A stretch of DNA of 52,144 nucleotides from Anaerolineales bacterium. GTDB lineage: Bacteria > Chloroflexota > Anaerolineae > Anaerolineales > UBA11858. The stretch covers positions 70,002-122,145 of the forward strand of contig JANTFT010000002.1 of assembly GCA_024763275.1 (NCBI GenBank), given 5' to 3'. Under the pieces are notes generated by a model. That model saw nothing but the letters and a program-made list of their open reading frames with translations, made no database searches and had not been told where the DNA came from. This document shows positions 8,704 through 17,639 of the stretch, piece by piece; within the stretch, counting starts at the first letter, position 1; each line of letters starts with the position of its first letter. The translations under genes were made by a program, and so were the position numbers.

Positions 8704-9747
8704 TCAGGAGAACAGTTTGGCCAGATTTTCCGGATAGGGGGGGCGAACGATCCCTTCCTCAGTGATCAGGGCAGTAACGAATTTCGCGGGAGTGATATCG
8801 AAAGCCGGGTTGCCTACCGGCGCATTATCGGGAGTGATCTGGCAGCTGTTAATGTGAGTCACTTCCTCAGGCGGTCTTTCCTCGATCTCGATCTGATCCC
8901 CGGACGGTGTGGCTAAATCGATGGTTGATTTAGGCACTGCCACGTAAAAGGGAACCTGATGTTCGCGGGCTACCACAGCCAGGTTATAAGTTCCGATTTT
9001 ATTGGCCACATCGCCGTTGGCTGCGACCCGATCGGCACCCACGATGCACAGATCCACCTTCCCTGTCCTCATGAAGTGGCCAGAGGAGCTGTCCGGGACA
9101 ACCTTAAAGGGCACCCCGTACTGGAGCAGTTCCCAGGCTGTCAGCCGGGCACCCTGGAGACGCGGCCGGGTTTCATCAACGTAAACAAAGATCTTCTTTC
9201 CAGCCTCATGAGCCAGCCGGATCGCTCCCAGCGCAGTGCCGTAATCGACTGTCGCCAGGCTGCCGGTGTTGCAGTGGTGAAATATAACCGCTCCGTCAGG
9301 GATGAGCTGCTGGGCATGCTTTCCCAGCGAGAGATTTACCCGGACGTCTTCCTCGGCGATCCGCTGGGCTTCTTCAAGCACAAGCCCCTGCAGGGCAGCC
9401 CGCGATGGGGCTCTAGCACTGCGAGCCAGCTGGAGAATCCGTTCCACAGCCCAGGATAGATTCACCGCTGTAGGCCGCGCTTTGCGAAGGATTCTGGCGG
9501 CTTCTTCCATCTCCCCCAGCACCAGATCGGGGTTTTCATTTTTCGAGTACCAAGGAACCAGGGCTAACCCAAAAGCCGCGGCAGCTCCTATCGCCGGGGC
9601 GCCCCTTATCACCATATCCTGGATAGCGCCGGCCACAGCCTCCGCGGTTTGATACTGGTTGTAAATGACCTGCCGGGGAAGCTTTCGCTGGTCGATCATG
9701 CTGACCGCGCCTGTCTCAAGCCAGCGGATAGTGTAGAAATCAGCCAT
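8704..9747 (-). CDS. mtnA: S-methyl-5-thioribose-1-phosphate isomerase
   Basis: Converts 5-methylthioribose 1-phosphate to the ribulose phosphate in methionine salvage; an eIF2B-like fold. Landmarks include IRGAPAIGAAAAFGLAL, HHCNTGSLATVDYGTALG with the conserved catalytic Cys, DETRPRLQGARLTAWEL, VGADRVAANGDVANKIGTY with the catalytic Asp, and YVAVPKSTID. I choose the second of two adjacent ATGs (9747) because AGGAGG lies 4 nt before it and is nearly flush with the first (9750). No other salvage gene is adjacent. Length 347 is typical. Confidence 0.95.
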   Translation of the reverse strand: MADFYTIRWLETGAVSMIDQRKLPRQVIYNQYQTAEAVAGAIQDMVIRGAPAIGAAAAFGLALVPWYSKNENPDLVLGEMEEAARILRKARPTAVNLSWAVERILQLARSARAPSRAALQGLVLEEAQRIAEEDVRVNLSLGKHAQQLIPDGAVIFHHCNTGSLATVDYGTALGAIRLAHEAGKKIFVYVDETRPRLQGARLTAWELLQYGVPFKVVPDSSSGHFMRTGKVDLCIVGADRVAANGDVANKIGTYNLAVVAREHQVPFYVAVPKSTIDLATPSGDQIEIEERPPEEVTHINSCQITPDNAPVGNPAFDITPAKFVTALITEEGIVRPPYPENLAKLFS

Positions 9748-9798
9748 CATCCCTCCTGCCCCTTCTGCCCGGAAAGCGGAAAATCACTCCTCAATCCA

Positions 9799-9804
9799 AT
9801 TATA
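9799..9804 (-). promoter_or_regulatory. candidate -10 box for mtnA
   Basis: TATAAT about 50 nt upstream of the mtnA start on the minus strand, in a 166-nt gap after nadE. No good -35 is seen. A short TTCCAAGGAA inverted repeat followed by six U near 9870 may end nadE transcription weakly. Confidence 0.35.
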
Positions 9805-9913
9805 ACCTTGGAACGCGCCGGGTATGTGGGCCACAGATCAAGCCCGGGGTTATGCTGGGGTGATAAGGGAAAAAAGCCATTCCTTGGAACAGTTTGACAG
9901 CCTGCCTTATATC

Positions 9914-10738
9914 CTATGATCTGGACTGGTAAAAAGGCAGCTCTTCCAGATCAGAAATGGGGAATTGGCCTACCGAGCCAGCTGCGGGAAGCTTGCTCTT
10001 GAACCGATATCGCTTGATGCGGTTGATCATCGCTTCCACAAAGGAGCTTTCAAAGCCCCGTTCCAGGCATTCTTCCGCTGAGAGCTTTTCCTCCAGCAGC
10101 AGGAAAAACAGCCGGTCCATATCATCGTAGGTGCAGCCAAGCTCACCCTCGTCCGTCTGTCCTATCCAAAGATCAGCTGAGGGTGCTTTGCGAACGATCA
10201 CGTCTGGCACTCCCAGCTCTGCGGCAAGCTGCCGTACCTGAGCTTTGTACAGATCGGCCAGGGGGTTGAAATCATAGGCTCCATCGCCGTGCAGGGTGCT
10301 GTAGCCCAGCAGGATTTCGGTCTTGTTGCCGGTACCGACCACCAGCCCTGGTAAAGACGCTGATTGATCGTAAACGTTGATCATCCGTACTCTGGCCATG
10401 ATATTCCCCCGGCGGACCGGGCTGGCATCCGGATGATTTTCAAGGATGGCATCCACCGCGGGGGAGATGTCAATCGTTTTAGAGGAGATGCCCAGTTTAT
10501 CTATCACCAGCCGGGCATGCTCCTGAGATTCTGGGGAAGAAGTCCTGTACGGCATCAACAGACAAAGTACGTTTTCGGCTCCTAGGGCGCGCACGGACAG
10601 GAAAGCGCTCAGGGAGGAATCCACTCCCCCAGAAAGGCCCAGGACAACTTTGCTAAAGCCAGCATCTTTGACCGTGGTATTGATGAAATCTGTTAATCTG
10701 GTAATTGCCTTCGAGGAATCAAGAGCCAGTTGATTCAT
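9914..10738 (-). CDS. nadE: NH3-dependent NAD+ synthetase
   Basis: Makes NAD+ from nicotinic acid adenine dinucleotide, ATP and ammonia. The ATP-pyrophosphatase P-loop VLGLSGGVDSSLSA is near residue 33. The family motifs GTGNKTEILLGYSTLHGDGA and KAPSADLWIGQTDEGELG follow, and KLPAAG marks the C-terminal substrate loop. At 274 residues it has no glutaminase domain, so it should use free ammonia. It overlaps the end of the upstream Lgt-like gene by 20 nt, suggesting coupled translation. Confidence 0.95.
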   Translation of the reverse strand: MNQLALDSSKAITRLTDFINTTVKDAGFSKVVLGLSGGVDSSLSAFLSVRALGAENVLCLLMPYRTSSPESQEHARLVIDKLGISSKTIDISPAVDAILENHPDASPVRRGNIMARVRMINVYDQSASLPGLVVGTGNKTEILLGYSTLHGDGAYDFNPLADLYKAQVRQLAAELGVPDVIVRKAPSADLWIGQTDEGELGCTYDDMDRLFFLLLEEKLSAEECLERGFESSFVEAMINRIKRYRFKSKLPAAGSVGQFPISDLEELPFYQSRS

Positions 10739-11504
10739 AATTGGTATTTTCCTTTGTCAGAAAATAGATGCCCACTCCCACAGCAGCCAGCAGAGCCAGG
10801 GAAATCCAGCTCTCCCAGCGCAACCCCAGGGTTCTGGGAGCGGGATCCACCCGGAAAAAAGAGATTAAAGCATTAATGGCAAGCAAGCCCGCCAACCCCA
10901 ATAAGCCCCTGGTGCCCGGGGGACTCTGGCGCTTCAGCGGAAAGAGAATTGCTCCCCCGACCCAGCCAGCGCTGGACAAAGCTCCCAGAATAGGGAACGG
11001 CCAGCGCCTTACCGTTTCTCCGAAAACATCCTTTACCGGAACGCCAAACCAGGCCTGAGTAGCGGGGCCGTAGCCGATCCCTGTTCCCCAGCCGGCCAAC
11101 CAGATTCCCACGGCCAGGGTGCCCAGCAGAGGAAGATAGCTGTCTGCCAGCACTCCCGGAGGTTCCTTCCAGATCCAATGGATCAGCAAGATCGACAGTA
11201 CGGCTCCCAGAAATGCTCCCGGCCAGCTCAAGCCGCCCAGCCAGAACTGGGGAACTTCCAGCAGGTGGTCTTTGTAATACGCGAAGTTAAACAGAGCAAA
11301 GGACAGCCGGCTGCCAAGCAGACTGACCAGGACCAATCCAATGCCACCATCGATCAGGAACGGCAGGTCCTGTTTGCTGAGGAGATGTGACAGATACAGC
11401 CCCAGCCCGGCGCAGCCGGAGATCAGGATCGCATAAAGGGTAAAGGTGCCCAGTACCAGGGGTTGGGTAATCACCCTAAAATCATACCATAGGGGCTCAA
11501 TCAA
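10719..11504 (-). CDS. Lgt-like integral membrane protein (degenerate active site)
   Basis: About seven hydrophobic segments. Residues 60-105 match prolipoprotein diacylglyceryl transferase: GSRLSFALFNFAYY, then GGLSWPGAFLGA in place of the usual GGMSFHGG. In true Lgt the next loop carries the essential Arg, Asn and Glu of a RIGNFxNGE motif. Here the aligned stretch (about 135-155) is GWGTGIGYGPATQAWFG, so those residues are missing. I infer an Lgt paralogue with altered or lost activity. The frame opens at TTG 11504 without a ribosome-binding site; GTG at residue 11 is an alternative start. A real lipoprotein is encoded at 48380, so a functional Lgt is expected elsewhere. Confidence 0.6.
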   Translation of the reverse strand: MIEPLWYDFRVITQPLVLGTFTLYAILISGCAGLGLYLSHLLSKQDLPFLIDGGIGLVLVSLLGSRLSFALFNFAYYKDHLLEVPQFWLGGLSWPGAFLGAVLSILLIHWIWKEPPGVLADSYLPLLGTLAVGIWLAGWGTGIGYGPATQAWFGVPVKDVFGETVRRWPFPILGALSSAGWVGGAILFPLKRQSPPGTRGLLGLAGLLAINALISFFRVDPAPRTLGLRWESWISLALLAAVGVGIYFLTKENTNYESTGS

Positions 11505-11562
11505 GTATAATCAGATTACCCTGGTGTAAACGAACAACACGTTAACCAGAAAGGATATAACC

Positions 11563-12708
11563 ATGAAACCGCTTGCGATTAAACCGGTAGATACGCTGGA
11601 GGAACGCAAGGCATTCTTGAAATTCCCCTGGAAAGTCTATCAAAATGACCCTTACTGGGTCCCCCCTATCTTTTCAGAACGGGTTCATTTCACTGATCCG
11701 CAGAAAAACCCCTTTTTCGAACACGCTGAGGCTCAGCTCTATCTGGCGCTGCGGGGGGAGGAGATTGTCGGCACTATCGCCGCCTTTTCAAACCACCTCC
11801 ACAATGAATATCAAGATGAGAATGTAGGGTTTTTTGGCTTTTTTGAGGTCCTGGAAGACTTCGAAGCCGCGGAGGCTCTCTTCAGGACAGCAGAAAAATG
11901 GACCCGGGAACATGGCCACATCGCTCTGCGCGGCCCCGCCCAGTGGTCTACCAATGATGAATGCGGCTTGCTGGTGGACGGATTCAATGACTCTCCCCGG
12001 ATACTGATGACCTACAATCCTCCCTATTACATGGAATATATTGAACGCCTGGGTTACAGCTATGCCCGTGACCTGTGGGCGTACGAACTGGCAGTGGCAG
12101 ATTTTATGAAAATAGCTGGCGAGCGGCTGGACAGGTTGACTACCAAAATCCTGGCCCGGAAGAATATCACCATTCGCAAACTGGATATGAAGCACTTTGA
12201 CGAGGAAGTCGATAAAGTCAAACTGCTCTACAACGAAGCCTGGTCAAAGAACTGGGGTTTTATTCCCATGACCGATCCAGAATTCGACCAGCTGGCGGAT
12301 GAGCTGCACGACATCATCGATCCAGACCTGGTCTATATCGCGGAGAAGGATGGAAATACAGTAGGCTTCAGTCTGTCTCTCCCGGATCTCAATGAGCCCC
12401 TGCGGCTGGCTTATCCCAGGCCTGACACGCCGGAGTGGTGGGTGATGGCCAAGCTGGTCTGGCATTGGAAGATCCGCCGTCAGGTGACCTGGGTGAGGGT
12501 GTTTGCCCTGGGTGTGATCCCGGAATACCGGAAACTGGGTATAGACGCCCTGTTCTATTACAAAACAGCCCAGGCAGCACTGAAAAAGGGCATGAAGATG
12601 GGAGAGATGAGCTGGATCCTGGACAATAATGACAAAATGAACCGGCCTATCATCGCCCTGGGCGGCAAGGTCTATAAAACCTACCGCTATTATGAAAAAG
12701 GGCTTTAG
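11563..12708 (+). CDS. GNAT-superfamily acyltransferase, 381-residue type
   Basis: Cytosolic protein of an N-acyltransferase-like family common in environmental bacteria. The first half contains YQNDPYWVPP, FFEHAEAQLYLA and GTIAAFSNHLHNE, and a RGPAQWSTNDECGLLVDGF motif follows. The second half contains TKILARKNITIRKLDM and VFALGVIPEYRKLGIDALFYY, which looks like the acetyl-CoA loop strand. AAAGGA 8 nt upstream supports the ATG. It is followed by, and overlaps by 17 nt, a second GNAT gene. The acyl acceptor is unknown. Confidence 0.75.
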   Translation: MKPLAIKPVDTLEERKAFLKFPWKVYQNDPYWVPPIFSERVHFTDPQKNPFFEHAEAQLYLALRGEEIVGTIAAFSNHLHNEYQDENVGFFGFFEVLEDFEAAEALFRTAEKWTREHGHIALRGPAQWSTNDECGLLVDGFNDSPRILMTYNPPYYMEYIERLGYSYARDLWAYELAVADFMKIAGERLDRLTTKILARKNITIRKLDMKHFDEEVDKVKLLYNEAWSKNWGFIPMTDPEFDQLADELHDIIDPDLVYIAEKDGNTVGFSLSLPDLNEPLRLAYPRPDTPEWWVMAKLVWHWKIRRQVTWVRVFALGVIPEYRKLGIDALFYYKTAQAALKKGMKMGEMSWILDNNDKMNRPIIALGGKVYKTYRYYEKGL

Positions 12709-13243
12709 AGCCTTCCAGTCAACCGGCAAGCGCATGAGCGAGATCAAGAACATCCCGGGCAGTGGAGTAACGATCCAACCTGCCGTCCTCCGGGATTTCA
12801 AAGCCATTTACCAGATGGAAAGGATCTGCTTCAAGCAGGATGCCTGGCCTCTGCTGGACATCCTGGGCGTACTGACCATCCCCCAGGTGATCCGCCTGAA
12901 AGCTGTGGAGGGTGATAAACTGATCGGTTTCATCGCGGCTGATTTGCGTCGTTCTCAGGGCACAGCCTGGATCGCGACCCTGGCGGTCCTGCCCTCTTAC
13001 AGGAGAAAAGGGGTCGGGGCCGCCCTGCTGAGGTCCTGTGAGGATCAAATCTCCCTGCCGCGCGTCCGCCTGAGCGTTCGCAAGACCAACTACTCTGCTA
13101 TCCAGCTCTACTTGAAATCCGGCTACCAGCAGGTGGATATCTGGAAAAGTTATTACCGGGGTGGAGACGATGCCTTGATATTCGAAAAGATCCCGGAACC
13201 TGAAGAGAGCTCTGTGACCCCGGAACTCCACCCGACCTCTTGA
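12692..13243 (+). CDS. RimI-like GNAT acetyltransferase
   Basis: Small GNAT with the acetyl-CoA pyrophosphate loop YRRKGVGAALLRSCE (V-x-x-x-R-x-G-x-G/A pattern) and a C-terminal RLSVRKTNYSAIQLYLKSGY that matches RimI-like N-acetyltransferases. The start is uncertain: ATG 12692 overlaps the previous gene by 17 nt, while ATG 12734 (residue 15) begins closer to the conserved fold. Neither has a good ribosome-binding site, so translation is probably coupled to the upstream gene. The target protein or small molecule cannot be stated. Confidence 0.82.
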   Translation: MKKGFRAFQSTGKRMSEIKNIPGSGVTIQPAVLRDFKAIYQMERICFKQDAWPLLDILGVLTIPQVIRLKAVEGDKLIGFIAADLRRSQGTAWIATLAVLPSYRRKGVGAALLRSCEDQISLPRVRLSVRKTNYSAIQLYLKSGYQQVDIWKSYYRGGDDALIFEKIPEPEESSVTPELHPTS

Positions 13244-13314
13244 TAAGCTGTTCTCCCTCAAAATAACCCGACCAGAGGCACAGGGAGGACTCTCCCATCA
13301 GCCGCTGAGTGTCC

Positions 13315-13320
13315 TATAAT
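13315..13320 (+). promoter_or_regulatory. -10 box; rnd mRNA may be leaderless
   Basis: A perfect TATAAT ends only 8 nt before the rnd ATG at 13329, and there is no Shine-Dalgarno sequence. A start 7 nt after the box would fall at or next to the ATG, so the transcript would be leaderless or almost so. The -35 region is not recognisable. Confidence 0.5.
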
Positions 13321-13328
13321 AAAACACA

Positions 13329-14489
13329 ATGTCCGCCGACACACAACACATCGCTCCACCTTTACTGATCGATCAGCAGATCCCCTTCGAGGAACTGGTT
13401 GAGAACCTGAAGTCACAACAAATCCTGGCTGTTGATACAGAAGCTAACAGCCTGTATGCCTATCACGAACAGGTTTGCCTGATCCAGATCTCCACCACAG
13501 AGCAGGATTACATCATCGATCCTCTGGCACTGGAGGACCTATCGCCATTGGGGGACCTGTTCAATGACCCATCCATCGAAAAGATATTTCATGCTTCGGA
13601 ATACGATATCCTGATCCTTCACGAAGATTTCCAGTTCGAATTTCAGAATCTATTTGACACCATGCTGGCTGCCCAGATCCTGGGGAGAAGCAAGCTGGGG
13701 CTGAATGCCCTGCTCGAAGAGCTGGCAGGAATCAAGGTCAATAAGAAATACCAGCGGGCGGACTGGGGAAAAAGGCCCCTCCCGGAGGACATGCTCCGCT
13801 ACGCCCAGATCGACACCCATTTCCTGATCCAGATCAGGCATCATCTGGCAGCTGAACTTGAAAGCCGCGGACTAACCCCCATCGCCGAAGAGGATTTTGC
13901 CCGGGCCTGTCTGGTCTACCTCCATCTTAAGGAGGACAAAATCGCGCCGTGCTGGAAGATCAACGGGGCTCGAAAGCTACCCCCCCAGAAAGCGGCTGTC
14001 CTGGAAAAGCTGTGCCAGTACCGGGACAATGTAGCCCGGAAGATGAACCATCCTGTATTCAAGGTGCTCAACGCCCAAACCCTGCTGATGCTGGCGGAGC
14101 ATTCCCCAACCACTTCTGCCCAGCTGTTCAGATTGGATTTACCTGGCAGGAAAAATATCCAGCGGCACGCAGAAGGGCTGCTCAAAGCCATTCGGTCAGG
14201 GCTGGAGTCAGAACCTGTTCACCCGCCCCAGAGAGTACGAGTGGATGATACCTTCCTGGCAAGGGAGAAAGCCCTCCGCGGCTGGAGGAAGCAAATGGCC
14301 AGGAAGATGAACGTCAACTCCGCTGTAGTGCTCCCGCGGGATCTGCTCTACAAAATAGTGGCTGAAAATCCCCAGACCAGGGAGGATCTGGACGCGGTTC
14401 TGGAAGAGGTCCCCTGGCGAAGAGCAAAATTTGGAGAGGAAATACTGTCTGTGATTCGAAGTGCTACCCAGCCTGGGAGGCAAAAATGA
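13329..14489 (+). CDS. rnd: ribonuclease D
   Basis: 3'-5' exoribonuclease of the DEDDy class, used in tRNA 3' trimming. Metal-binding residues are visible as Asp36 and Glu38 in LAVDTEANS, Asp93 in HASEYDILIL, and Tyr158 with Asp162 in RYAQIDTHFL. Two HRDC nucleic-acid-binding domains follow (about 214-294 and 300-380), the arrangement of classical RNase D. The stop overlaps the ATG of the next gene, a metallo-beta-lactamase RNase, by 4 nt, which suggests a two-gene RNA-processing operon. Confidence 0.94.
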   Translation: MSADTQHIAPPLLIDQQIPFEELVENLKSQQILAVDTEANSLYAYHEQVCLIQISTTEQDYIIDPLALEDLSPLGDLFNDPSIEKIFHASEYDILILHEDFQFEFQNLFDTMLAAQILGRSKLGLNALLEELAGIKVNKKYQRADWGKRPLPEDMLRYAQIDTHFLIQIRHHLAAELESRGLTPIAEEDFARACLVYLHLKEDKIAPCWKINGARKLPPQKAAVLEKLCQYRDNVARKMNHPVFKVLNAQTLLMLAEHSPTTSAQLFRLDLPGRKNIQRHAEGLLKAIRSGLESEPVHPPQRVRVDDTFLAREKALRGWRKQMARKMNVNSAVVLPRDLLYKIVAENPQTREDLDAVLEEVPWRRAKFGEEILSVIRSATQPGRQK

Positions 14490-15886
14490 AAGTCCATTTC
14501 TTAGGAGCCGCGAGAACCGTAACGGGCTCTATGCATCTATTGGAAATCAATCAACACCGGTTGCTGCTGGAATGCGGCCTTTTCCAGGGCCGGAGACAGG
14601 AAAGCTATCGCCGCAACCGAACCTTCCCCTTTGATCCTCAGGAGATTGACGCAGTCATTCTGTCCCACGCCCATATCGATCACAGTGGAAATCTGCCCCA
14701 CCTGGTGAAGGGTGGGTATCGCGGTCCAATCTACACAACCATTGCCACCGCCCACCTGGCCAATATCATGCTGATGGACTCTGGTTATATCCAGGAAAAG
14801 GACGCTGAATACCTTAACAAAAAGCTTAAAAAGAAGGGGAAAGAACCCATCGAACCCCTCTACACGAAAGAGGATGCCGCCAGGGTGTCGCCCTACTTCT
14901 CCGGACTTCACTACCAGCAGAGTTTTGAACCTGTCCCCGGAGTAAAAGCCCATCTGGTGGACGCGGGACATATCCTGGGTTCAGCGGCAGTTGTATTGGA
15001 TATAACCGAAGGGAAGAGCTCTTTCCGTTTATGGTTCTCGGGAGATATCGGCCGGCCGGGACTGCTATTGATACGCGACCCGGTGCTTCCCAAAGGGGCT
15101 AAATACCTGATCATGGAATCCACCTACGGCGATACCAAAAAGCGTGATCCTGAAGAAGCGTTCCTAGAATTGAAGGATGTCGTCCAAAGGACCATTCAAA
15201 GAAAAGGGCGGGTGATCATTCCGGCCTTCGCGGTCGGCAGGACCCAGGAGCTGGTTTTCGGCCTTCATAAAATGATCGAGAAAGGGGACATTCCGGAGAT
15301 CCCGATCTTTGTGGACAGCCCCCTGGCCATCCGCGCTTCCCAGATCTTCCGCCAGCATCCAGAGTGCTATGACGAGGAAACCCGCCAGTTCATCGCTGAC
15401 GATAGACATCAAGAAGCACTGGGCTTCGAACGCTTGAAGTATACCCTTTCCGTTGAGGAGTCCAAGCAGATCAACTACACCAAACCACCTTTTGTGGTCA
15501 TCTCAGCCTCGGGGATGGCCGAAACCGGCCGCATCCTCCACCACCTGAAGAACAACATTGAAGACCCCCGCAACACGATCCTGATCGTGTCCTGGCAGGC
15601 ACCTAACACTCTCGGCAGGCGGCTGGCTGACCAGGAAAAGGTTGTCAAGATCTTTGGGGAAAGCTACCAGCGCAAGGCCGAGGTGGTCACCATCAACGGC
15701 TTCTCCTCCCATGCTGGCCAGGAAGGGCTGCTGGCTTACGCGAAATCCACCCAGGACACCCTCAAGAGGCTTTTCCTGGTCCACGGCGAACCTCGCGGCG
15801 CCGAGCCGCTGATGGATAAAATGCGCCAGGCCGGGATAGAGGATATAACCTATCCCAAGCAGGGCACGGTGGTCAATCTGGATTGA
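14486..15886 (+). CDS. beta-CASP metallo-beta-lactamase RNase (CPSF-like)
   Basis: Member of the MBL/beta-CASP RNA-processing family. The zinc motif is HAHIDHSG (His61, His63, Asp65, His66), preceded by GAARTVTGSMHLLE and LECGLFQGRR. Further metal ligands are in VDAGHILGSA and WFSGDIGRPG. Beta-CASP motifs follow in VIIPAFAVGRTQE and FVVISASGMAETGRILHHL, and the C-terminal FSSHAGQEGL supplies the last His. Overlaps rnd by 4 nt and ends 5 nt before the convergent aldolase gene. Endo- and exonuclease activities are known in relatives; this protein's own RNA target is unknown. Confidence 0.92.
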   Translation: MKVHFLGAARTVTGSMHLLEINQHRLLLECGLFQGRRQESYRRNRTFPFDPQEIDAVILSHAHIDHSGNLPHLVKGGYRGPIYTTIATAHLANIMLMDSGYIQEKDAEYLNKKLKKKGKEPIEPLYTKEDAARVSPYFSGLHYQQSFEPVPGVKAHLVDAGHILGSAAVVLDITEGKSSFRLWFSGDIGRPGLLLIRDPVLPKGAKYLIMESTYGDTKKRDPEEAFLELKDVVQRTIQRKGRVIIPAFAVGRTQELVFGLHKMIEKGDIPEIPIFVDSPLAIRASQIFRQHPECYDEETRQFIADDRHQEALGFERLKYTLSVEESKQINYTKPPFVVISASGMAETGRILHHLKNNIEDPRNTILIVSWQAPNTLGRRLADQEKVVKIFGESYQRKAEVVTINGFSSHAGQEGLLAYAKSTQDTLKRLFLVHGEPRGAEPLMDKMRQAGIEDITYPKQGTVVNLD

Positions 15887-15891
15887 CGGGG

Positions 15892-16554
15892 TCAGCCAGA
15901 TGATCGATCTGACACCAGGTTGTACTTCTGGCGGATGAAATCGACATCCGCTGGGGGGATTTTATCTGGCTCAGCGATCTGGATCGCCTGGTAGTAGATC
16001 TGCGCCCCGGTCTCTATGTCCCAGGCATGGGAAAACGCCTTAGCAAGAGTAGCACCGACCGCAACCATCCCATGATTTTTCAACAAACACCCCTTAAGCT
16101 CCGGGCGGCGCTGCAGCAGATCCGCCGCATGATCACCTACCGCTGCGGTCCCCGGCCTGGCATAGGGGGCAACCGGGATTGGGCCTCCGGTGACCAACAG
16201 TTCAAGGCAGACAGGGGGCAGCTCCCGGCCCAGAACTGCAAAGGTGAGTGCATAATAAGAATGGGTGTGGATCACCGCATTCACATCTTCCAACCTTTCC
16301 AGGATTCTGGTGTGCAGGTGGAATTCAGAGGAAGGTTTGAGCCCTTCCCGGGCGTCCAGGATGTTCCCCTCAAGATCGATCACCACAACATCTTCAGGGG
16401 CCATTACCTCATACTGCACCCCGGAGGGGGTTATCGCCAGGTTGCCGTCGGCGGTCCGACAGCTGATATTCCCCGCTGACAGCCTGATCAGGTTGGCTTT
16501 GTTCAAACGGATCGCGGTCTCAAAGACACGTTCTCGTGCTTCCCTGTAATCCAT
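15892..16554 (-). CDS. class II aldolase, FucA-like
   Basis: Zinc aldolase of the L-fuculose-phosphate/ribulose-phosphate type, splitting a ketose phosphate to dihydroxyacetone phosphate and an aldehyde. Visible are SAGNISCR, ITPSGVQYE, the catalytic Glu in KPSSEFHLH, zinc His in IHTHSYYAL and the third His in LLKNHGMVAVG. IPVAPYARPGT is typical of FucA and unlike the AraD/UlaF 4-epimerases. I use ATG 16554 (220 aa) because GAGGTG lies 6 nt before it; an upstream TTG at 16572 lacks support. It might act downstream of the adjacent sugar operon, but no shared promoter is visible. Confidence 0.88.
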   Translation of the reverse strand: MDYREARERVFETAIRLNKANLIRLSAGNISCRTADGNLAITPSGVQYEVMAPEDVVVIDLEGNILDAREGLKPSSEFHLHTRILERLEDVNAVIHTHSYYALTFAVLGRELPPVCLELLVTGGPIPVAPYARPGTAAVGDHAADLLQRRPELKGCLLKNHGMVAVGATLAKAFSHAWDIETGAQIYYQAIQIAEPDKIPPADVDFIRQKYNLVSDRSSG

Positions 16555-16705
16555 ACCAATCACCTCAATCAAATATTGCTTAGCTCCACCTGTGTTAATC
16601 AGATAATTAACATCCAGACAGCTCTGCTTGATCAGATCCAGGAAACCGGAGATATTCTGACAAGAGCCAGAGCAAGCTTGGACGATAGTCAGTTTCCCTG
16701 GTTTG

Positions 16706-16711
16706 ATTATA
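16706..16711 (-). promoter_or_regulatory. weak candidate promoter in the DUF89-aldolase gap
   Basis: TATAAT on the minus strand, preceded by a GAGA/TCTC inverted repeat and located 150 nt upstream of the aldolase ATG. No -35 is evident. The 226-nt gap (16555-16780) shows no convincing gene on either strand. Confidence 0.3.
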
Positions 16712-16780
16712 TAAGAGAATCTGACTCTCGATCTACCCTTTCACCCTGCATGGGGATCTATCAAGCAGAAGGGGTCAACC

Positions 16781-17632
16781 TCAGCTTAGAGGCTGCCCCT
16801 GGACCAGAGCCAGTCTGCCGGTCTGGATCTTGACCTTCCTGCTTATCACGGGGCACTTTACCCGGAAAAGGAAGAACACTTTATCCCCCTGGTCATCAAG
16901 GGTCTCATAATTAGCCTGGCCTTTCGCCAACACCAGACTGGACCTCGTAAATAGCTCCCTGAATTCCGGCGTGGCCTGGCTGAGGACTGTGCCAGGTGAG
17001 CATGTGCCGTTCTCGGCAATCAGTGCTACCTGATCTAGACCAGCGGCTTCAGCATCCTCCCGGGTCGCATCGTTGAGGATCGGACCGCTTTTTACTGCGT
17101 AAACAACTGGAACAGGCAGGGTCTCTATCAATACCCGGTCGAACACTGTCTCACCAACATTATCTGCCAGGATTAAAAGCCGGGAAGCATCTGCAAGTCT
17201 TTCCCGGAACGCTTCTAGACTGGCACCCGCCAATTCCTCCTCTACAGTCGTCATGACCTCATCCCACAGGTGATAGTCATTAACATGGATGACATCGATG
17301 ACATTGCCTGCCGCGCTGATCTTGAGGGCCTGCTCCAGAGGAGCCTCACCCTGCTTGACCAGCTCCCGAAGTTCATCAAAGTAGCTCATGGCCAGGGCGT
17401 GGCTGGTCCTTTTCATTTCACGATATGGATCAGTTTGTCCGGTGATCTGGCTGATGATCCGGTTCGTTTCGCCGGCTAGCTGGGAGGGGCTCAACCGGTC
17501 ATCGGCCTCCGCAAGGTAGCGCAGGACTCGTTTGATGGCTCTGAATTGGCTTTCTGGATCGGTCTCGTTCTGCTGGATAACACTGACTGCCTGCCGGACC
17601 AGGCAGGTATAGCACTCAGGGAAGGTCTTCAT
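16781..17632 (-). CDS. DUF89 / ARMT1-like damage-control phosphatase
   Basis: Metal-dependent phosphatase family that hydrolyses harmful sugar phosphates and related damage products. The signature Cys pair CYTCLVRQA (Cys7, Cys10) opens the protein. ILADNVGETVFDRVL holds the conserved Asp-Asn pair, followed by VKSGPILNDATREDA and a C-terminal LVLAKGQANYETL, all typical DUF89 motifs. It is the last gene of the operon, 7 nt after Enzyme I, so it is likely coregulated with the PTS, UlaD/UlaE and the dehydrogenase. Its placement suggests clearing of a side product of that pathway; this is inference. Confidence 0.85.
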   Translation of the reverse strand: MKTFPECYTCLVRQAVSVIQQNETDPESQFRAIKRVLRYLAEADDRLSPSQLAGETNRIISQITGQTDPYREMKRTSHALAMSYFDELRELVKQGEAPLEQALKISAAGNVIDVIHVNDYHLWDEVMTTVEEELAGASLEAFRERLADASRLLILADNVGETVFDRVLIETLPVPVVYAVKSGPILNDATREDAEAAGLDQVALIAENGTCSPGTVLSQATPEFRELFTRSSLVLAKGQANYETLDDQGDKVFFLFRVKCPVISRKVKIQTGRLALVQGQPLS

Positions 17633-17639
17633 AAGATTA

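Noticed and set aside
15892-16554. Aldolase as the missing UlaF/AraD 4-epimerase
   Set aside because: The APYARPGT and KNHGMVAVG segments follow FucA-type aldolases; the epimerase signature with HADYFYG and HSHGPF is absent.
16576-16833. Plus-strand frame of 85 codons in the DUF89-aldolase gap
   Set aside because: No ribosome-binding site, overlaps the end of the DUF89 gene and has no recognisable features.
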